64,000 nt of DNA from JALZCH01 sp036400075 (GTDB lineage Bacteria; Acidobacteriota; Blastocatellia; Pyrinomonadales; Pyrinomonadaceae), in assembly GCA_036400075.1 (NCBI GenBank), contig DASWLV010000002.1, positions 124,001 to 188,000 on the forward strand, read 5' to 3'. The notes beneath the pieces are model-generated. The model was not told the DNA's origin and searched no databases. It worked only from the letters and a program-made list of their open reading frames with translations. Made by a program: the position numbers and the translations under genes. Positions 51,615 to 60,346 of this stretch are shown here, in pieces; the first letter of the stretch is position 1, and each line of letters opens with the position of its first letter.

Positions 51615-52110
51615 AACGGCAAATTTAGAAGATGCCGCCGCGATTGCCGCAATTTATAACTTTTACGTCGAAAGCTCACATTCTACTTTTGAAACCGAAA
51701 CGGTAAACGAATCGGAAATGCGGCGGCGCGTTTCGGAGATTCTCGAAAATTACCCGTTTCTCGTTGGCGAAGAAAACAGCGAAATCATCGGTTACGCCTA
51801 CGCCTCGCGTTACAAAACTCGCGCCGGCTATCGGCATTCGGTTGAAGTTTCGGTTTACATCAAAGACGGAATCAACGGAAAAGGCATAGGCACGATTTTG
51901 TACGAAAATCTGTTTGCCGAGTTAAAAGCAAAACCGATTCACGCCATCGTCGCCGGAATCGCTTTGCCAAATGACGCCAGCATCCGTCTGCATGAAAAAT
52001 TCGGTTTTGAAAAAGTCGCACATTTCCGCGAAATCGGTTTTAAACACGGGCGTTGGATTGATGTCGGTTATTGGGAAAAAATACAAAAAAATCAGATCGT
52101 TAATTATTAA
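51604..52110 (+). CDS. GNAT-family N-acetyltransferase
   Basis: 168 residues. Acetyl-CoA-binding segment KDGINGKGIGTILYENL and a C-terminal NDASIRLHEKFGFEKVAHFREIGFK that is typical of the phosphinothricin/methionine-sulfone acetyltransferase branch (also WIDVGYWEK). Translationally coupled to the dehydrogenase. The substrate is unknown; these enzymes often acetylate amino-acid analogues. Confidence 0.9.
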   Translation: MKIRTANLEDAAAIAAIYNFYVESSHSTFETETVNESEMRRRVSEILENYPFLVGEENSEIIGYAYASRYKTRAGYRHSVEVSVYIKDGINGKGIGTILYENLFAELKAKPIHAIVAGIALPNDASIRLHEKFGFEKVAHFREIGFKHGRWIDVGYWEKIQKNQIVNY

Positions 52111-52239
52111 AATCAAATCTCAAAATCCGCTTGATAAATCTTTAAACTGAAAATAATTGGATTTATTTAACTGTCGTTCAATTTGATTGAATATTTGTTC
52201 GTCTCGGTGAAAAACATATCAAAAAGATGTAAAAACTTG

Positions 52240-52268
52240 TTGACACTTCTTTCCGCAGTAAGGTAATT
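52240..52268 (+). promoter_or_regulatory. Candidate promoter for the pil operon
   Basis: TTGACA at 52240-52245 is consensus; the -10 at 17 bp spacing, GTAATT, is poor. About 100 bases before pilM. Confidence 0.4.
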
Positions 52269-52365
52269 TGTTTTTGGCAACGAAAACCAGCCTCACGTTG
52301 TCCTGAATTTGTTCTTCAAAACAAGCCAACAAATTTGATCTAGCAAAAACCACAAGGAGCAATAA

Positions 52366-53424
52366 ATGTTCGGCAAGAAAAAAGGTGTCGCCGGATTGGA
52401 CATCGGCTCTAGCTCTATTAAAGCCGTCGAGCTTGACGGTAAAATCGGGAGCTTGAGTTTGACCAGTCTCGGTTATGAAAATTTACCGCCCGAAACGATT
52501 GTTGACGGTCAGATTATGGAACTGAATGCAGTTTCCGAAGCCATAACAGGCATTTTCAAAGACCATCAAATCAAATCCGACCGTGTTGTCACGGGCGTTA
52601 GCGGGCACTCAGTGATTTTGAAAAACATCGCCGTTCCGCCGATGAGCCGGGAAGAACTCGAAGAATCAATTGACTGGCATGCCGAAGAACATATTCCTTA
52701 TGATCTGGCGGATGTCAGCCTCGATTTTCACGTCACGGGCGAAACGGCGGACGCAATTCAAGTTTTAATCGCCGCCTGCAAACGCGAGCGGATTGATAAT
52801 TTGAAACAAGCCGTTCAGCTTGCCGGAAAAAATCCGATTGTCGTTGATGTTGACACTTTCGCGCTCCAGAATTGTTACGAAGTTAATTATGAGCCGAACG
52901 AAAACGAAACCGTCGCGCTTTTAAACATCGGCGCTGCGACGATGAACGTTAACATCGTGCGCGGCACGCGCTCGCTTTTCACGCGCGACATCACGACCGG
53001 CGGCAGCCAGTTTACCGACGTTTTGCAGCGCGGTCTCGGCATCAGCTTTCAGCAAGCCGAAGCCGTCAAGCGCGGAATACCAGCGCAAGGCGGCGAAACC
53101 GAAGAAAAATCAATCGAGCCGCTGATGGATAACGTGATGGAATTAATCGCGCTCGAAATTCAAAAAACTTTCGATTTCTACCGCGCCACGTGCGAAGACG
53201 GCGGAACGGAAGTGGAAAAAATTCTGCTTTGCGGCGGCGGTTCAAAAATGACGAATCTCCCGAAAGAGCTTTCCGCCAAGCTCGAAGTTCCAGTCGAAAT
53301 TCTCAATCCGTTTCAACGTATTCAAGTTGATACGCGCAAATTCGATCCCGATTATTTAAATGAAATTATGCCGGAAATGGCGGTTGCCGTCGGCTTGGCT
53401 TTGAGAGGAGTCGAACTCAGATGA
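52366..53424 (+). CDS. pilM: Type IV pilus assembly protein PilM
   Basis: 352 residues with an actin-like (FtsA-type) ATPase fold: GLDIGSSSIKAVEL at about 10-23, the VTGVSGHSVILKNI block, and LLCGGGSKMTNLP near 285-297. PilM sits on the cytoplasmic side of the inner membrane and binds the N-terminus of PilN. Its stop overlaps the pilN start by 4 bp. Ribosome site aaggagcaataa. Confidence 0.95.
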   Translation: MFGKKKGVAGLDIGSSSIKAVELDGKIGSLSLTSLGYENLPPETIVDGQIMELNAVSEAITGIFKDHQIKSDRVVTGVSGHSVILKNIAVPPMSREELEESIDWHAEEHIPYDLADVSLDFHVTGETADAIQVLIAACKRERIDNLKQAVQLAGKNPIVVDVDTFALQNCYEVNYEPNENETVALLNIGAATMNVNIVRGTRSLFTRDITTGGSQFTDVLQRGLGISFQQAEAVKRGIPAQGGETEEKSIEPLMDNVMELIALEIQKTFDFYRATCEDGGTEVEKILLCGGGSKMTNLPKELSAKLEVPVEILNPFQRIQVDTRKFDPDYLNEIMPEMAVAVGLALRGVELR

Positions 53425-54143
53425 TCAGAATAAATCTTCTCGAATCAATTACGGATAAACCGACGAACCCGGCGGTCATCGTTGAAAAGAAAATCGCAAG
53501 CGCCGGAACAAGATTCGGGCTGCTCGCCGGAATCGTCGCCGGTTTGCTTATTCTCGGCGTCGGTTTGGATTATATGACGGCTACGTCGGCAAAGGCTTCA
53601 GCCGAAGAAGAGCTTGCCAACCAGCAAGCGATTGCCAAACAAATGGAAGCGGTGATGAAAGAGCAGGACGAGCTGAAAAAGAGAATCAAAGACATTGACG
53701 ACCGCATAACCGCCATCAAAAATCTGCGCGCAAGCCAAGCGGGACCGAGCGCCGTGCTGGAAGCTCTGCGCGAGCGAATCATCAGTGCGCCGGGGTTGTT
53801 TCTCGAATCGGTCGAGCAAAAAGGCGATATGCTGACCATCAAAGGCAATTCGCCGGATGAATACGTCGTTACGAATTTCGGTCGCAGTCTCGAATTTTCG
53901 TCCGGTTTGTTCACGAATCTGAACATCGAAACGCAGCGCAAAGAAGTCACACCAACGCAAATTGCCGATAATTCAGGCGCTCCTGCTCCCGATAAAAAGC
54001 CGGAAACTATTAACTTCACGATTCGTTGCGCCTACACACCGTCGAAAGCTGCAAAACCTTCCGACCTGCCGAACGGCGGCACCCCGCAAACAGCCAGCAG
54101 CAATGCCGCACCCGCAAATCCGCCGCAAACGGCAAAAAATTAA
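53421..54143 (+). CDS. pilN: Type IV pilus assembly protein PilN
   Basis: 240 residues. The first residues MIRINLLES are the PilM-binding motif of PilN (usually INLLP). One membrane helix lies at about 32-48. A coiled segment (ASAEEELANQQAIAKQMEAV) leads to the periplasmic domain. The C-terminal tail is disordered (Pro/Ala-rich). Binds PilO in the alignment complex. Confidence 0.93.
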   Translation: MIRINLLESITDKPTNPAVIVEKKIASAGTRFGLLAGIVAGLLILGVGLDYMTATSAKASAEEELANQQAIAKQMEAVMKEQDELKKRIKDIDDRITAIKNLRASQAGPSAVLEALRERIISAPGLFLESVEQKGDMLTIKGNSPDEYVVTNFGRSLEFSSGLFTNLNIETQRKEVTPTQIADNSGAPAPDKKPETINFTIRCAYTPSKAAKPSDLPNGGTPQTASSNAAPANPPQTAKN

Positions 54144-54146
54144 AAA

Positions 54147-54254
54147 GCCTGGCGAGTTTAGCAAGTCCAGCGAGTCTGGCAAGTCAAAAGAAATTCCAAT
54201 CAAAATAAAATTCGAGTTGACCCGCGAGACTCACTCGACTCTCGACTCTCGACT
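54147..54254. repeat. Short tandem repeats between pilN and pilO
   Basis: A 9-base unit (gcgagttta, gcaagtcca, gcgagtctg, gcaagtc) runs at 54155-54187. A heptamer (ctcgact, about three copies) runs at 54232-54254. They fill the only sizeable gap inside the pil operon. Confidence 0.65.
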
Positions 54255-54266
54255 TACAAAAGAATT

Positions 54267-54968
54267 ATGGAAAAGTTGAAGAATTTAGCGATTCACTGGC
54301 AAATAGCCGTACTGGTGACTCTCGCCGTGATGTTTTACGCCGCGTTTTGGTATATGGTGACCAGCCCGATTCGTGAGGAAACCACTCAAATCGAAGATCA
54401 GGCGAACGCCCTCAAGCAAAAGAACGAAGCGGCGCGTATTGCCACGCAGCGAATCGAAGAATTTCGCGCGCTCGCTCAGGCGAAAGACGCCGAGTATGAA
54501 GAATTAAAAGTCTTGCTGCCGGAAGAGCGCGAAATCACGAACGTTTTACAAGGTTTGCTGGACACGGCGCGCGGCAGTCGTTTGACGCTTCTGCGGTTCT
54601 CGCCGAAAGATGATTCGCCGCAAGGCTTTATCACTTCAAAGCCGGTCGAAGTCGAAGTTTCCAGCACTTTCCAGAACTTGCGAGCCTTTTACGCGCAGAT
54701 GGCGCGGCTGCCGCGAATCGTTTCGATCAGCGATTTCCGCATCACGCAGCGCCCGAAACAAGCCGGTGACAAAACTATTGATTCGCAATTTTTGCTCACG
54801 GCTTATTACGCCACGCCGGAAAGTGTTATGAAGCAGCAGCAATTGACCGAAGCCGCCAAAGCCGGAGCGCCGGGCGCAGTCCCGCCGGCAAACGGAGCCG
54901 CGCCTCCCGGAGGAGCGGGCGCTGCAACCCCGCCTACTGTTGTCTCGCCTTCAAACTCGATGAAGTAA
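54267..54968 (+). CDS. pilO: Type IV pilus assembly protein PilO
   Basis: 233 residues. Short cytoplasmic N-terminus, one helix at about 10-29 (WQIAVLVTLAVMFYAAFWY), coiled-coil, then the ferredoxin-like domain with LPEEREITNVLQGLLDTA and FYAQMARLPRIVSISDF. The tail is Pro/Gly/Ala-rich. Pairs with PilN in the inner membrane. Confidence 0.93.
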   Translation: MEKLKNLAIHWQIAVLVTLAVMFYAAFWYMVTSPIREETTQIEDQANALKQKNEAARIATQRIEEFRALAQAKDAEYEELKVLLPEEREITNVLQGLLDTARGSRLTLLRFSPKDDSPQGFITSKPVEVEVSSTFQNLRAFYAQMARLPRIVSISDFRITQRPKQAGDKTIDSQFLLTAYYATPESVMKQQQLTEAAKAGAPGAVPPANGAAPPGGAGAATPPTVVSPSNSMK

Positions 54969-55028
54969 AGTCCGTAATTTCTCCCATTCATTATCAGCCG
55001 GTGCGCCGCAGCGCATTGATTTAAAGTT

Positions 55029-55820
55029 ATGAGAAAAATCGCCATCATTCGTTCGTTAAATTTTGGATTAGCCTGCGCCGCCGTTGTGCTGGCAATCGGA
55101 GCGACAAACCCGGCGGGAGCGCAAGAGCGCGACCCGTTTCGCAAACCGGTAGTCGCCGCCCCGAAAAAAGCCGGGTCGAAATCGCCGGGAAGTCCCGTCA
55201 AGAAACCGGAAAAAGCAGCACCGGCTGTTGTAGCCGCTCCGCCGATTCAGCAGCGCATTGAAAACTACAAAATCCTCAGAATGCGCGCCGCCGAACTCGG
55301 GCTTCCGGCTCCGAAACCGACCGCCGTGCTGACCGTTAGCGAAGTCGAAGTGACTGGCGTTTTCCGAACGCCGCGCGGATATTCCGCAATGGTCGAAGCC
55401 GTGCCGATCAAGCTTTCTTACACGATTTATCCCGGCGAAAAATTTTACGACGGCTATCTCGTCGCCATCGAAGACAATCGCCTTGTTTTCCGGCGCGAAA
55501 TTCGAATGACCGACGGTAAAACGTTTACCGTGGCGGAAAATAAAGGTCTGAAAGTGCCGATGATAAACGATATGCTCGTTCCGCGCACCGAAACCGCCGA
55601 AAACAAGGAAGGCGCGCCCGCCACAGTTAATCCGACCGTCACGGTTCCCGCCGCTGCCGCTTCTACAAACAATCAAGAACCCGTCTTAACCGCCGACAAC
55701 AAAACGCGCGCGGAAACGGACGGAACTGAATCTGCCGAAGCGGGTAAAAATCCCTCGACTGCCGGCAAACCGCCCGCGACCAAGCCCGTCCGCAAGGTGA
55801 GTCCGCGCAAATCGAAATAA
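55029..55820 (+). CDS. pilP: Type IV pilus assembly protein PilP
   Basis: 263 residues. Signal peptide about 1-32, then ERDPFRKPVV, the usual start of mature PilP. A beta-rich domain (EVTGVFRTPRGYSAMVEAV, IYPGEKFYDGYLVAIEDN) resembles the PilP/HR domain. Low-complexity tail rich in Lys/Pro/Ala. No lipobox Cys is evident. It would link PilNO to the PilQ secretin. Confidence 0.88.
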   Translation: MRKIAIIRSLNFGLACAAVVLAIGATNPAGAQERDPFRKPVVAAPKKAGSKSPGSPVKKPEKAAPAVVAAPPIQQRIENYKILRMRAAELGLPAPKPTAVLTVSEVEVTGVFRTPRGYSAMVEAVPIKLSYTIYPGEKFYDGYLVAIEDNRLVFRREIRMTDGKTFTVAENKGLKVPMINDMLVPRTETAENKEGAPATVNPTVTVPAAAASTNNQEPVLTADNKTRAETDGTESAEAGKNPSTAGKPPATKPVRKVSPRKSK

Positions 55821-55897
55821 TTTCACCAAACTCTTTCGCACTTGAAAAATAAAAAAAATCCAAGCCTAAAGCCGCAATTTCTTTGGAGGCGTAAAAT

Positions 55898-57598
55898 ATG
55901 AGTCTGCTCAAATCCCTTAAAAACTTAATTAATCGCGCGACTTTTGCCGTCGCTGTCGTTGCCCTTGCCGCGGTTGCCGCGCACGCGCAGCAAACAACCG
56001 CCCCGCGACCGTCGCAAACTCCGCCGCCGCGAACGCAGCAACAGCTAAGCCCGCAAGGTCAGCAATACGGTCAGCCCGGATTCGTCGGCGAAGCGATCAA
56101 TCTGAACGTTGTCAAAGCCGACATTAGAGATATTTTTAATCACATTACCGAGCAATACGGCGTGAACTTCGTCATTGACAAATCGGTCGGACAAGTTCCC
56201 GTGACCGTTAATTTGAGCGACGTTCCGTGGAACATTGCGCTTGACGCCATTTTGCGTGCGAACGGCTTGGGAGTTGATGTTCAAGGCTCGATTCTGCGCG
56301 TTGCCGACGCCAAATTGCTGGCTGACGAAACCGCTGTGCGCCGCCAAATCGAAGACGCGAGACTTGATACCGAACAGCTTTACACCGAAATTATTCAACT
56401 CAATTACGCCCGCGCCTCCGGCACTTTAGGCGGAGCTGCCGGCGACACCGGCGGTTTCACCGGCGGCGCTACCAGTCAGGGCGTTTCATCCAGCAGTGGT
56501 GGCGATGTCACTGGCGGAGGCGCCGATACCGGGATTATGCCGATTATCAAACGCCGACTTTCGCGGCGCGGCGGAATCGAAGTTGACGGACGCGGAAACC
56601 GTTTGATTGTCACGGATGTGAGAAGAAATATTGATTCGATTCGTCAGCTCGTCGCTTTTCTCGATCAGCCGGAGCCGCAAGTCGAAATCGAAGTCCGCAT
56701 CGTCATCGCTCAGCGCAACTTTTTACGCGAAATCGGCGTGCAATTGGGCGCAACCGTCAGAAATCCCTTTGACCGTGGAGGTTTTATCACTGGTCAAACC
56801 GGCAGTAATATTAATAATCCGCCAACAGGAACTCTGGTTTTAACGACCGGCGCATTCGGCACGGCGCAAATCACCGCCGCCTTGAATTTAGCGGAAACAA
56901 AGGGACAAGCCAGGATCGTCGCCACGCCGCGCGTTACAGCGCTTAACAATCGCCCGGCGCAAATCGAATCGGGAAGTCAAATCCCGGTGACAACCATTCA
57001 GCCCAACGGCGGCGGCGAAGATCAATTGGCGGTCTTTACGACAACTTTCGTTTCCGTTCCGCTGCGTCTTTCCGTGACGCCGCAGATTACTGATGCCGGA
57101 ACGGTTATTCTCCGTGTAGTTGCCGAAAACAATTCGGTAAACACCGCGCTTGCCAATGGATTAAGCGGAACGCCGGGAATTGACACGCAGCGAATGCAAA
57201 CCGAAGTTCTCGTGCCGGACGGCGGAACGACTGTAGTCGGAGGCGTTTTGACCGACTCCGAAAACGAATCGAGAAGCCGAACGCCCGGCTTGGCAAGCAT
57301 CCCGCTGCTCGGCAATTTGTTCAAAAACCGCGCTACGCAGCGCAACACGGCGGAGATTCTGTTCTTTATCACACCGCGCATCTATCGCCCGGATTTCCGC
57401 GGCAACCCAACCAACAGCGTCCTTGACCCGGACGGAAATCGCTCAAATACTGTTCTCCAACCCGTTCCTCTCGGCAATCCGCCGTCAAACACCTCAACCC
57501 CGCAGGCTCAGCCGCAGACGGGTCAGCCGAATGTAATCGTTCCGGTCGTTCCGCAGCAGCAAACGACAACTACAACGATACCGCAGCCCCGGAATTAA
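55898..57598 (+). CDS. pilQ: Type IV pilus secretin PilQ
   Basis: 566 residues. Signal peptide about 1-31. STN-like N0 domain (NVVKADIRDIFNHITEQYGVNF, abbreviated: KADIRDIFNHI) then a secretin N1 part with a Gly-rich loop about 175-215. The secretin domain proper runs about 330-490 (RVTALNNRPAQIESG, VPDGGTTVVGGVLTDSE, IPLLGNLFKN, EILFFITPRI). The C-terminal tail is rich in Gln/Pro/Thr. It is shorter than proteobacterial PilQ and has no AMIN domains. Ribosome site tttggaggcg. Forms the outer-membrane ring. Confidence 0.94.
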   Translation: MSLLKSLKNLINRATFAVAVVALAAVAAHAQQTTAPRPSQTPPPRTQQQLSPQGQQYGQPGFVGEAINLNVVKADIRDIFNHITEQYGVNFVIDKSVGQVPVTVNLSDVPWNIALDAILRANGLGVDVQGSILRVADAKLLADETAVRRQIEDARLDTEQLYTEIIQLNYARASGTLGGAAGDTGGFTGGATSQGVSSSSGGDVTGGGADTGIMPIIKRRLSRRGGIEVDGRGNRLIVTDVRRNIDSIRQLVAFLDQPEPQVEIEVRIVIAQRNFLREIGVQLGATVRNPFDRGGFITGQTGSNINNPPTGTLVLTTGAFGTAQITAALNLAETKGQARIVATPRVTALNNRPAQIESGSQIPVTTIQPNGGGEDQLAVFTTTFVSVPLRLSVTPQITDAGTVILRVVAENNSVNTALANGLSGTPGIDTQRMQTEVLVPDGGTTVVGGVLTDSENESRSRTPGLASIPLLGNLFKNRATQRNTAEILFFITPRIYRPDFRGNPTNSVLDPDGNRSNTVLQPVPLGNPPSNTSTPQAQPQTGQPNVIVPVVPQQQTTTTTIPQPRN

Positions 57599-57600
57599 AC

Positions 57601-57663
57601 GGCTGAAGGCTAAGGGATGAAGATAAGGAATTAATCTTTAGCTTTATCCTTTAGCCTTCAGCC
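57601..57663. repeat. Inverted repeat after pilQ
   Basis: Arms ggctgaaggctaaggga (57601-57617) and tcctttagccttcagcc (57647-57663) pair with one mismatch around a 29-base AT-rich loop. No T-tract follows, so partial attenuation rather than full termination is likely. Confidence 0.7.
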
Positions 57664-57894
57664 CTTGTTTCAATGTTTACCGATAATTTGCTCGAAATTC
57701 AGCCCGCCCGCGGTTCCTCATCCGTCAGAATGAGCGAATTGTGGGCGATTTTACATTCGGACGGGAGATGTAGGAGCCGCGATTTTCAAGAAATGCCGAT
57801 AAATGCTGAAGATTATACGTTGGAACGCAAATTGCCAAAGATGTTGACGATACTCTGCGGCTCACAACCGAGCGAAACAAACACAGCAATAAGA

Positions 57895-58560
57895 ATGCTC
57901 AAAACCCAAAATCGGAAAACGAAACAAAGCGGTTTCAGCTTGATTGAAATGCTGATGGTGATTGTCATCGGCTTTATCTTAGCGACCGTTTCGATTTTCT
58001 ATCTAGCCGGACACAAAAAGCTCTATAAAGCCGAAGACCAGGCGCTTCAAATAATTGACGTTTTACAGGACGCCAAGCAACTCGCCTTAAACGAGCGGCA
58101 AACGATGCGCGTTGAAATCAACGCCACCAAAAACGCGATTTTGATAATTGACGAAAACAAAGCCGGAGACAGCGACGACAAAATTATTAAACAGATTACA
58201 CTGGCTCATTCAAACGAAGCCATAGTCGGACCGCGACCGGCAAATATTTCCGCCGAGCCGAGCGAGCCGCTGCCGGTTCCGCGTCCGACATTTGCTCCAA
58301 GCTCCCATCCTTTGACTCAGGGTAACTCGGTCGCCGTGTTGCGCTTTACCAGCACCGGTTTGGTTTTAAACGCCGGAACTAACAGCGTTGGAGCAGGTTC
58401 GACGATGACCGGAATGACGATTTACGTCTGGAAACCGAAAACAACTTCGCCGACAAATTCCGAGTTGACGCGCGGCATTACCGTTTTAGGCGCGAGCGGG
58501 ACAATTCGAATGTGGAACTACACGCACGCCGCCGCCAGCCCGAGTTGGCAAAACCGTTGA
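57895..58560 (+). CDS. Minor pilin, GspH/FimT type
   Basis: About 221 residues from MLKTQNRKTKQSG; the prepilin cleavage site is Gly-Phe in QSGFSLIEML, giving Phe+1 and Glu+5. The start at 57895 gives a normal short type III leader, whereas upstream in-frame starts would add up to 74 residues that do not look like a leader. The helix continues to about residue 36. The rest is the head domain with strands (AILIIDENKAGDSDD). First of four minor pilins in the order expected for a pilin initiation complex. Confidence 0.87.
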   Translation: MLKTQNRKTKQSGFSLIEMLMVIVIGFILATVSIFYLAGHKKLYKAEDQALQIIDVLQDAKQLALNERQTMRVEINATKNAILIIDENKAGDSDDKIIKQITLAHSNEAIVGPRPANISAEPSEPLPVPRPTFAPSSHPLTQGNSVAVLRFTSTGLVLNAGTNSVGAGSTMTGMTIYVWKPKTTSPTNSELTRGITVLGASGTIRMWNYTHAAASPSWQNR

Positions 58561-58579
58561 TCAACGAGGAAAACAAGTT

Positions 58580-59155
58580 ATGAAACAGCACAACAGCCAG
58601 AGCGGGTTTTCATACATTGACGTGATGATCGCCATCACGATTTTAATGGTCGGAATCTTAGGCGCGACCGCCGCGATTTCGATGAGCGTGATGCGTTCGA
58701 TGGAAACCGACAAAAGAGCGCTCGCCAAACAGTATGCTTATTCCACTCTCGAATCAATTTTTACCGCGCGCGATATGCGCCGCCCGCGCGCTCTGGAAGG
58801 CTGGTCGCAAATCGGCAACGTCGGGACAAATCCGGTGAACGGAGTTTATCAGGGATTATTTTTAACCGGCTGGACGCCGATTCGCCGCGATCCCGGTTTG
58901 GACGGCGTAATCGGCACGGCGGACGACGCCTGTGCCGGAACGGGCAATTGCAGCAATTACGACGGTACGGTTAACAGCAGCCAAATCATCAGCAACTTTG
59001 AGCGCAAAGTCGTAATTACAGATTTGACGACGCCGAACCGACCGTTTGAGACCCACGGAGTATTACGCCGTCAAGTGGATATTACGGTGCGTTACCGTGT
59101 CAACACACTTTGGCGCGAAGAAAAAGTCAGCACGATGATCGCCAGATTTGAATAA
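58580..59155 (+). CDS. Minor pilin, PilV/GspI type
   Basis: 191 residues. Cleavage site in QSGFSYIDVMIAITILMVG. The +5 residue is Asp where Glu is almost universal. The helix runs to about 38, followed by a beta-rich head. 19 bp after the first minor pilin. The rest of the protein is ordinary, so it is probably functional. Confidence 0.85.
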   Translation: MKQHNSQSGFSYIDVMIAITILMVGILGATAAISMSVMRSMETDKRALAKQYAYSTLESIFTARDMRRPRALEGWSQIGNVGTNPVNGVYQGLFLTGWTPIRRDPGLDGVIGTADDACAGTGNCSNYDGTVNSSQIISNFERKVVITDLTTPNRPFETHGVLRRQVDITVRYRVNTLWREEKVSTMIARFE

Positions 59156-59176
59156 AGACCGAGAAGAAAAGGACAA

Positions 59177-60280
59177 ATGAAAAAGCTGAATTCAAGAAAA
59201 AACGAAAGCGGTTTCTCGCTGATCGAATTGCTGGTTTCAATGGTAATTTTTCTGATCGTCACCGGAGCCATCTACGGTTTGCTGCAAGTCGGCAGATTAG
59301 ACCGCAACCGCGCGTCGCGCCGCTCCGACGCATTGAAAAACGCGCGCGCCGCTCTGCATTTGATCGGGCGCGACGCGCTCAACTCCGGCTTGAGCTACAC
59401 GCGCTTCGGGGCAAGCCTGCCTGATGATTTTCTCAGCGGCAAGCTCGGCTTTACAACCGATACTGATACCGAGCGCGATAAGCTGACTTCGGTGATTCCG
59501 GGCAATCAAAATAACGCCAGCAATTTGCAAACCGGCAACACCGATATGATCGGCTTCGTTTACCGGGATGTTGATTTCTTCCGCGGCAGTCCGATTTTTT
59601 TAAATAACGCTACTCTCGCTTCTGCGACCGGAAATTTCGTCACGGTAACCACCGTTCAGGATATTTCTCGCGCCGGTAATCCCGCCGTCGGGACGCCTGC
59701 GGTTCTGCCAACCATTCCGAACATTCACGACCTGTTTTTGGTGGACGGAGGCGGGACGCGGGCAATTGTAATGGCGACGGATATTCCGACAAACAATTCA
59801 ATCAAGTTCGCGCCGGGCGATCCGCTGGCTGTCAATCAAGCTCTTAACGGCTCAACTCCGCAAACCGTCAGTTTGCTGCGCCGCTGCACCAGCCTTATCA
59901 CGACAAATTGTATGGTTTACCCGAACGTTACTCTGAAGCGGATTTTTGTCGTTGTTTACAAAGTCAAATCTGACGGAACGCTCGTCAGAATTCTTTACGG
60001 CAACAACACCGGAGCCAGCGCCTCCAATCAAATTCAAGAACAGCCGATTGCTTACGGAATCAAAGATTTGCAGATTCGCTACACGACTTACACCGGAATT
60101 TCGTCCGACGACCCGACCATCGTCGGGGCAAGCGTTAATGTTGACAGGCGCAACGATATTCGTCAGGTGACAATCAGTTTAACTGCGCAGGAGGGAATTG
60201 ACGAAGCGACCGGCAAACCGGTTTATATCACTCTCGACGGAACGTTCAGCACCAGAAACCTCGAATACGACGCCGGATAA
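59177..60280 (+). CDS. Minor pilin, PilW/GspJ type
   Basis: 367 residues. Cleavage site in ESGFSLIELLVSMVIF with Glu+5. Large beta-rich head domain with RNDIRQVTISLTAQEGID near the C-terminus. 21 bp after PilV-like gene. Size fits the PilW group. Confidence 0.88.
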   Translation: MKKLNSRKNESGFSLIELLVSMVIFLIVTGAIYGLLQVGRLDRNRASRRSDALKNARAALHLIGRDALNSGLSYTRFGASLPDDFLSGKLGFTTDTDTERDKLTSVIPGNQNNASNLQTGNTDMIGFVYRDVDFFRGSPIFLNNATLASATGNFVTVTTVQDISRAGNPAVGTPAVLPTIPNIHDLFLVDGGGTRAIVMATDIPTNNSIKFAPGDPLAVNQALNGSTPQTVSLLRRCTSLITTNCMVYPNVTLKRIFVVVYKVKSDGTLVRILYGNNTGASASNQIQEQPIAYGIKDLQIRYTTYTGISSDDPTIVGASVNVDRRNDIRQVTISLTAQEGIDEATGKPVYITLDGTFSTRNLEYDAG

Positions 60281-60346
60281 ACAAGGCAATTTTAATCTCT
60301 CACCAAGCGAAAGAAGCTTTTGCAGAAAAACAGGAGACAAAGAGAA

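Noticed and set aside
57673..57894. Upstream extension of the first minor pilin
   Set aside because: It adds up to 74 residues before the prepilin cleavage site, far too long for a type III leader; start at 57895 preferred.
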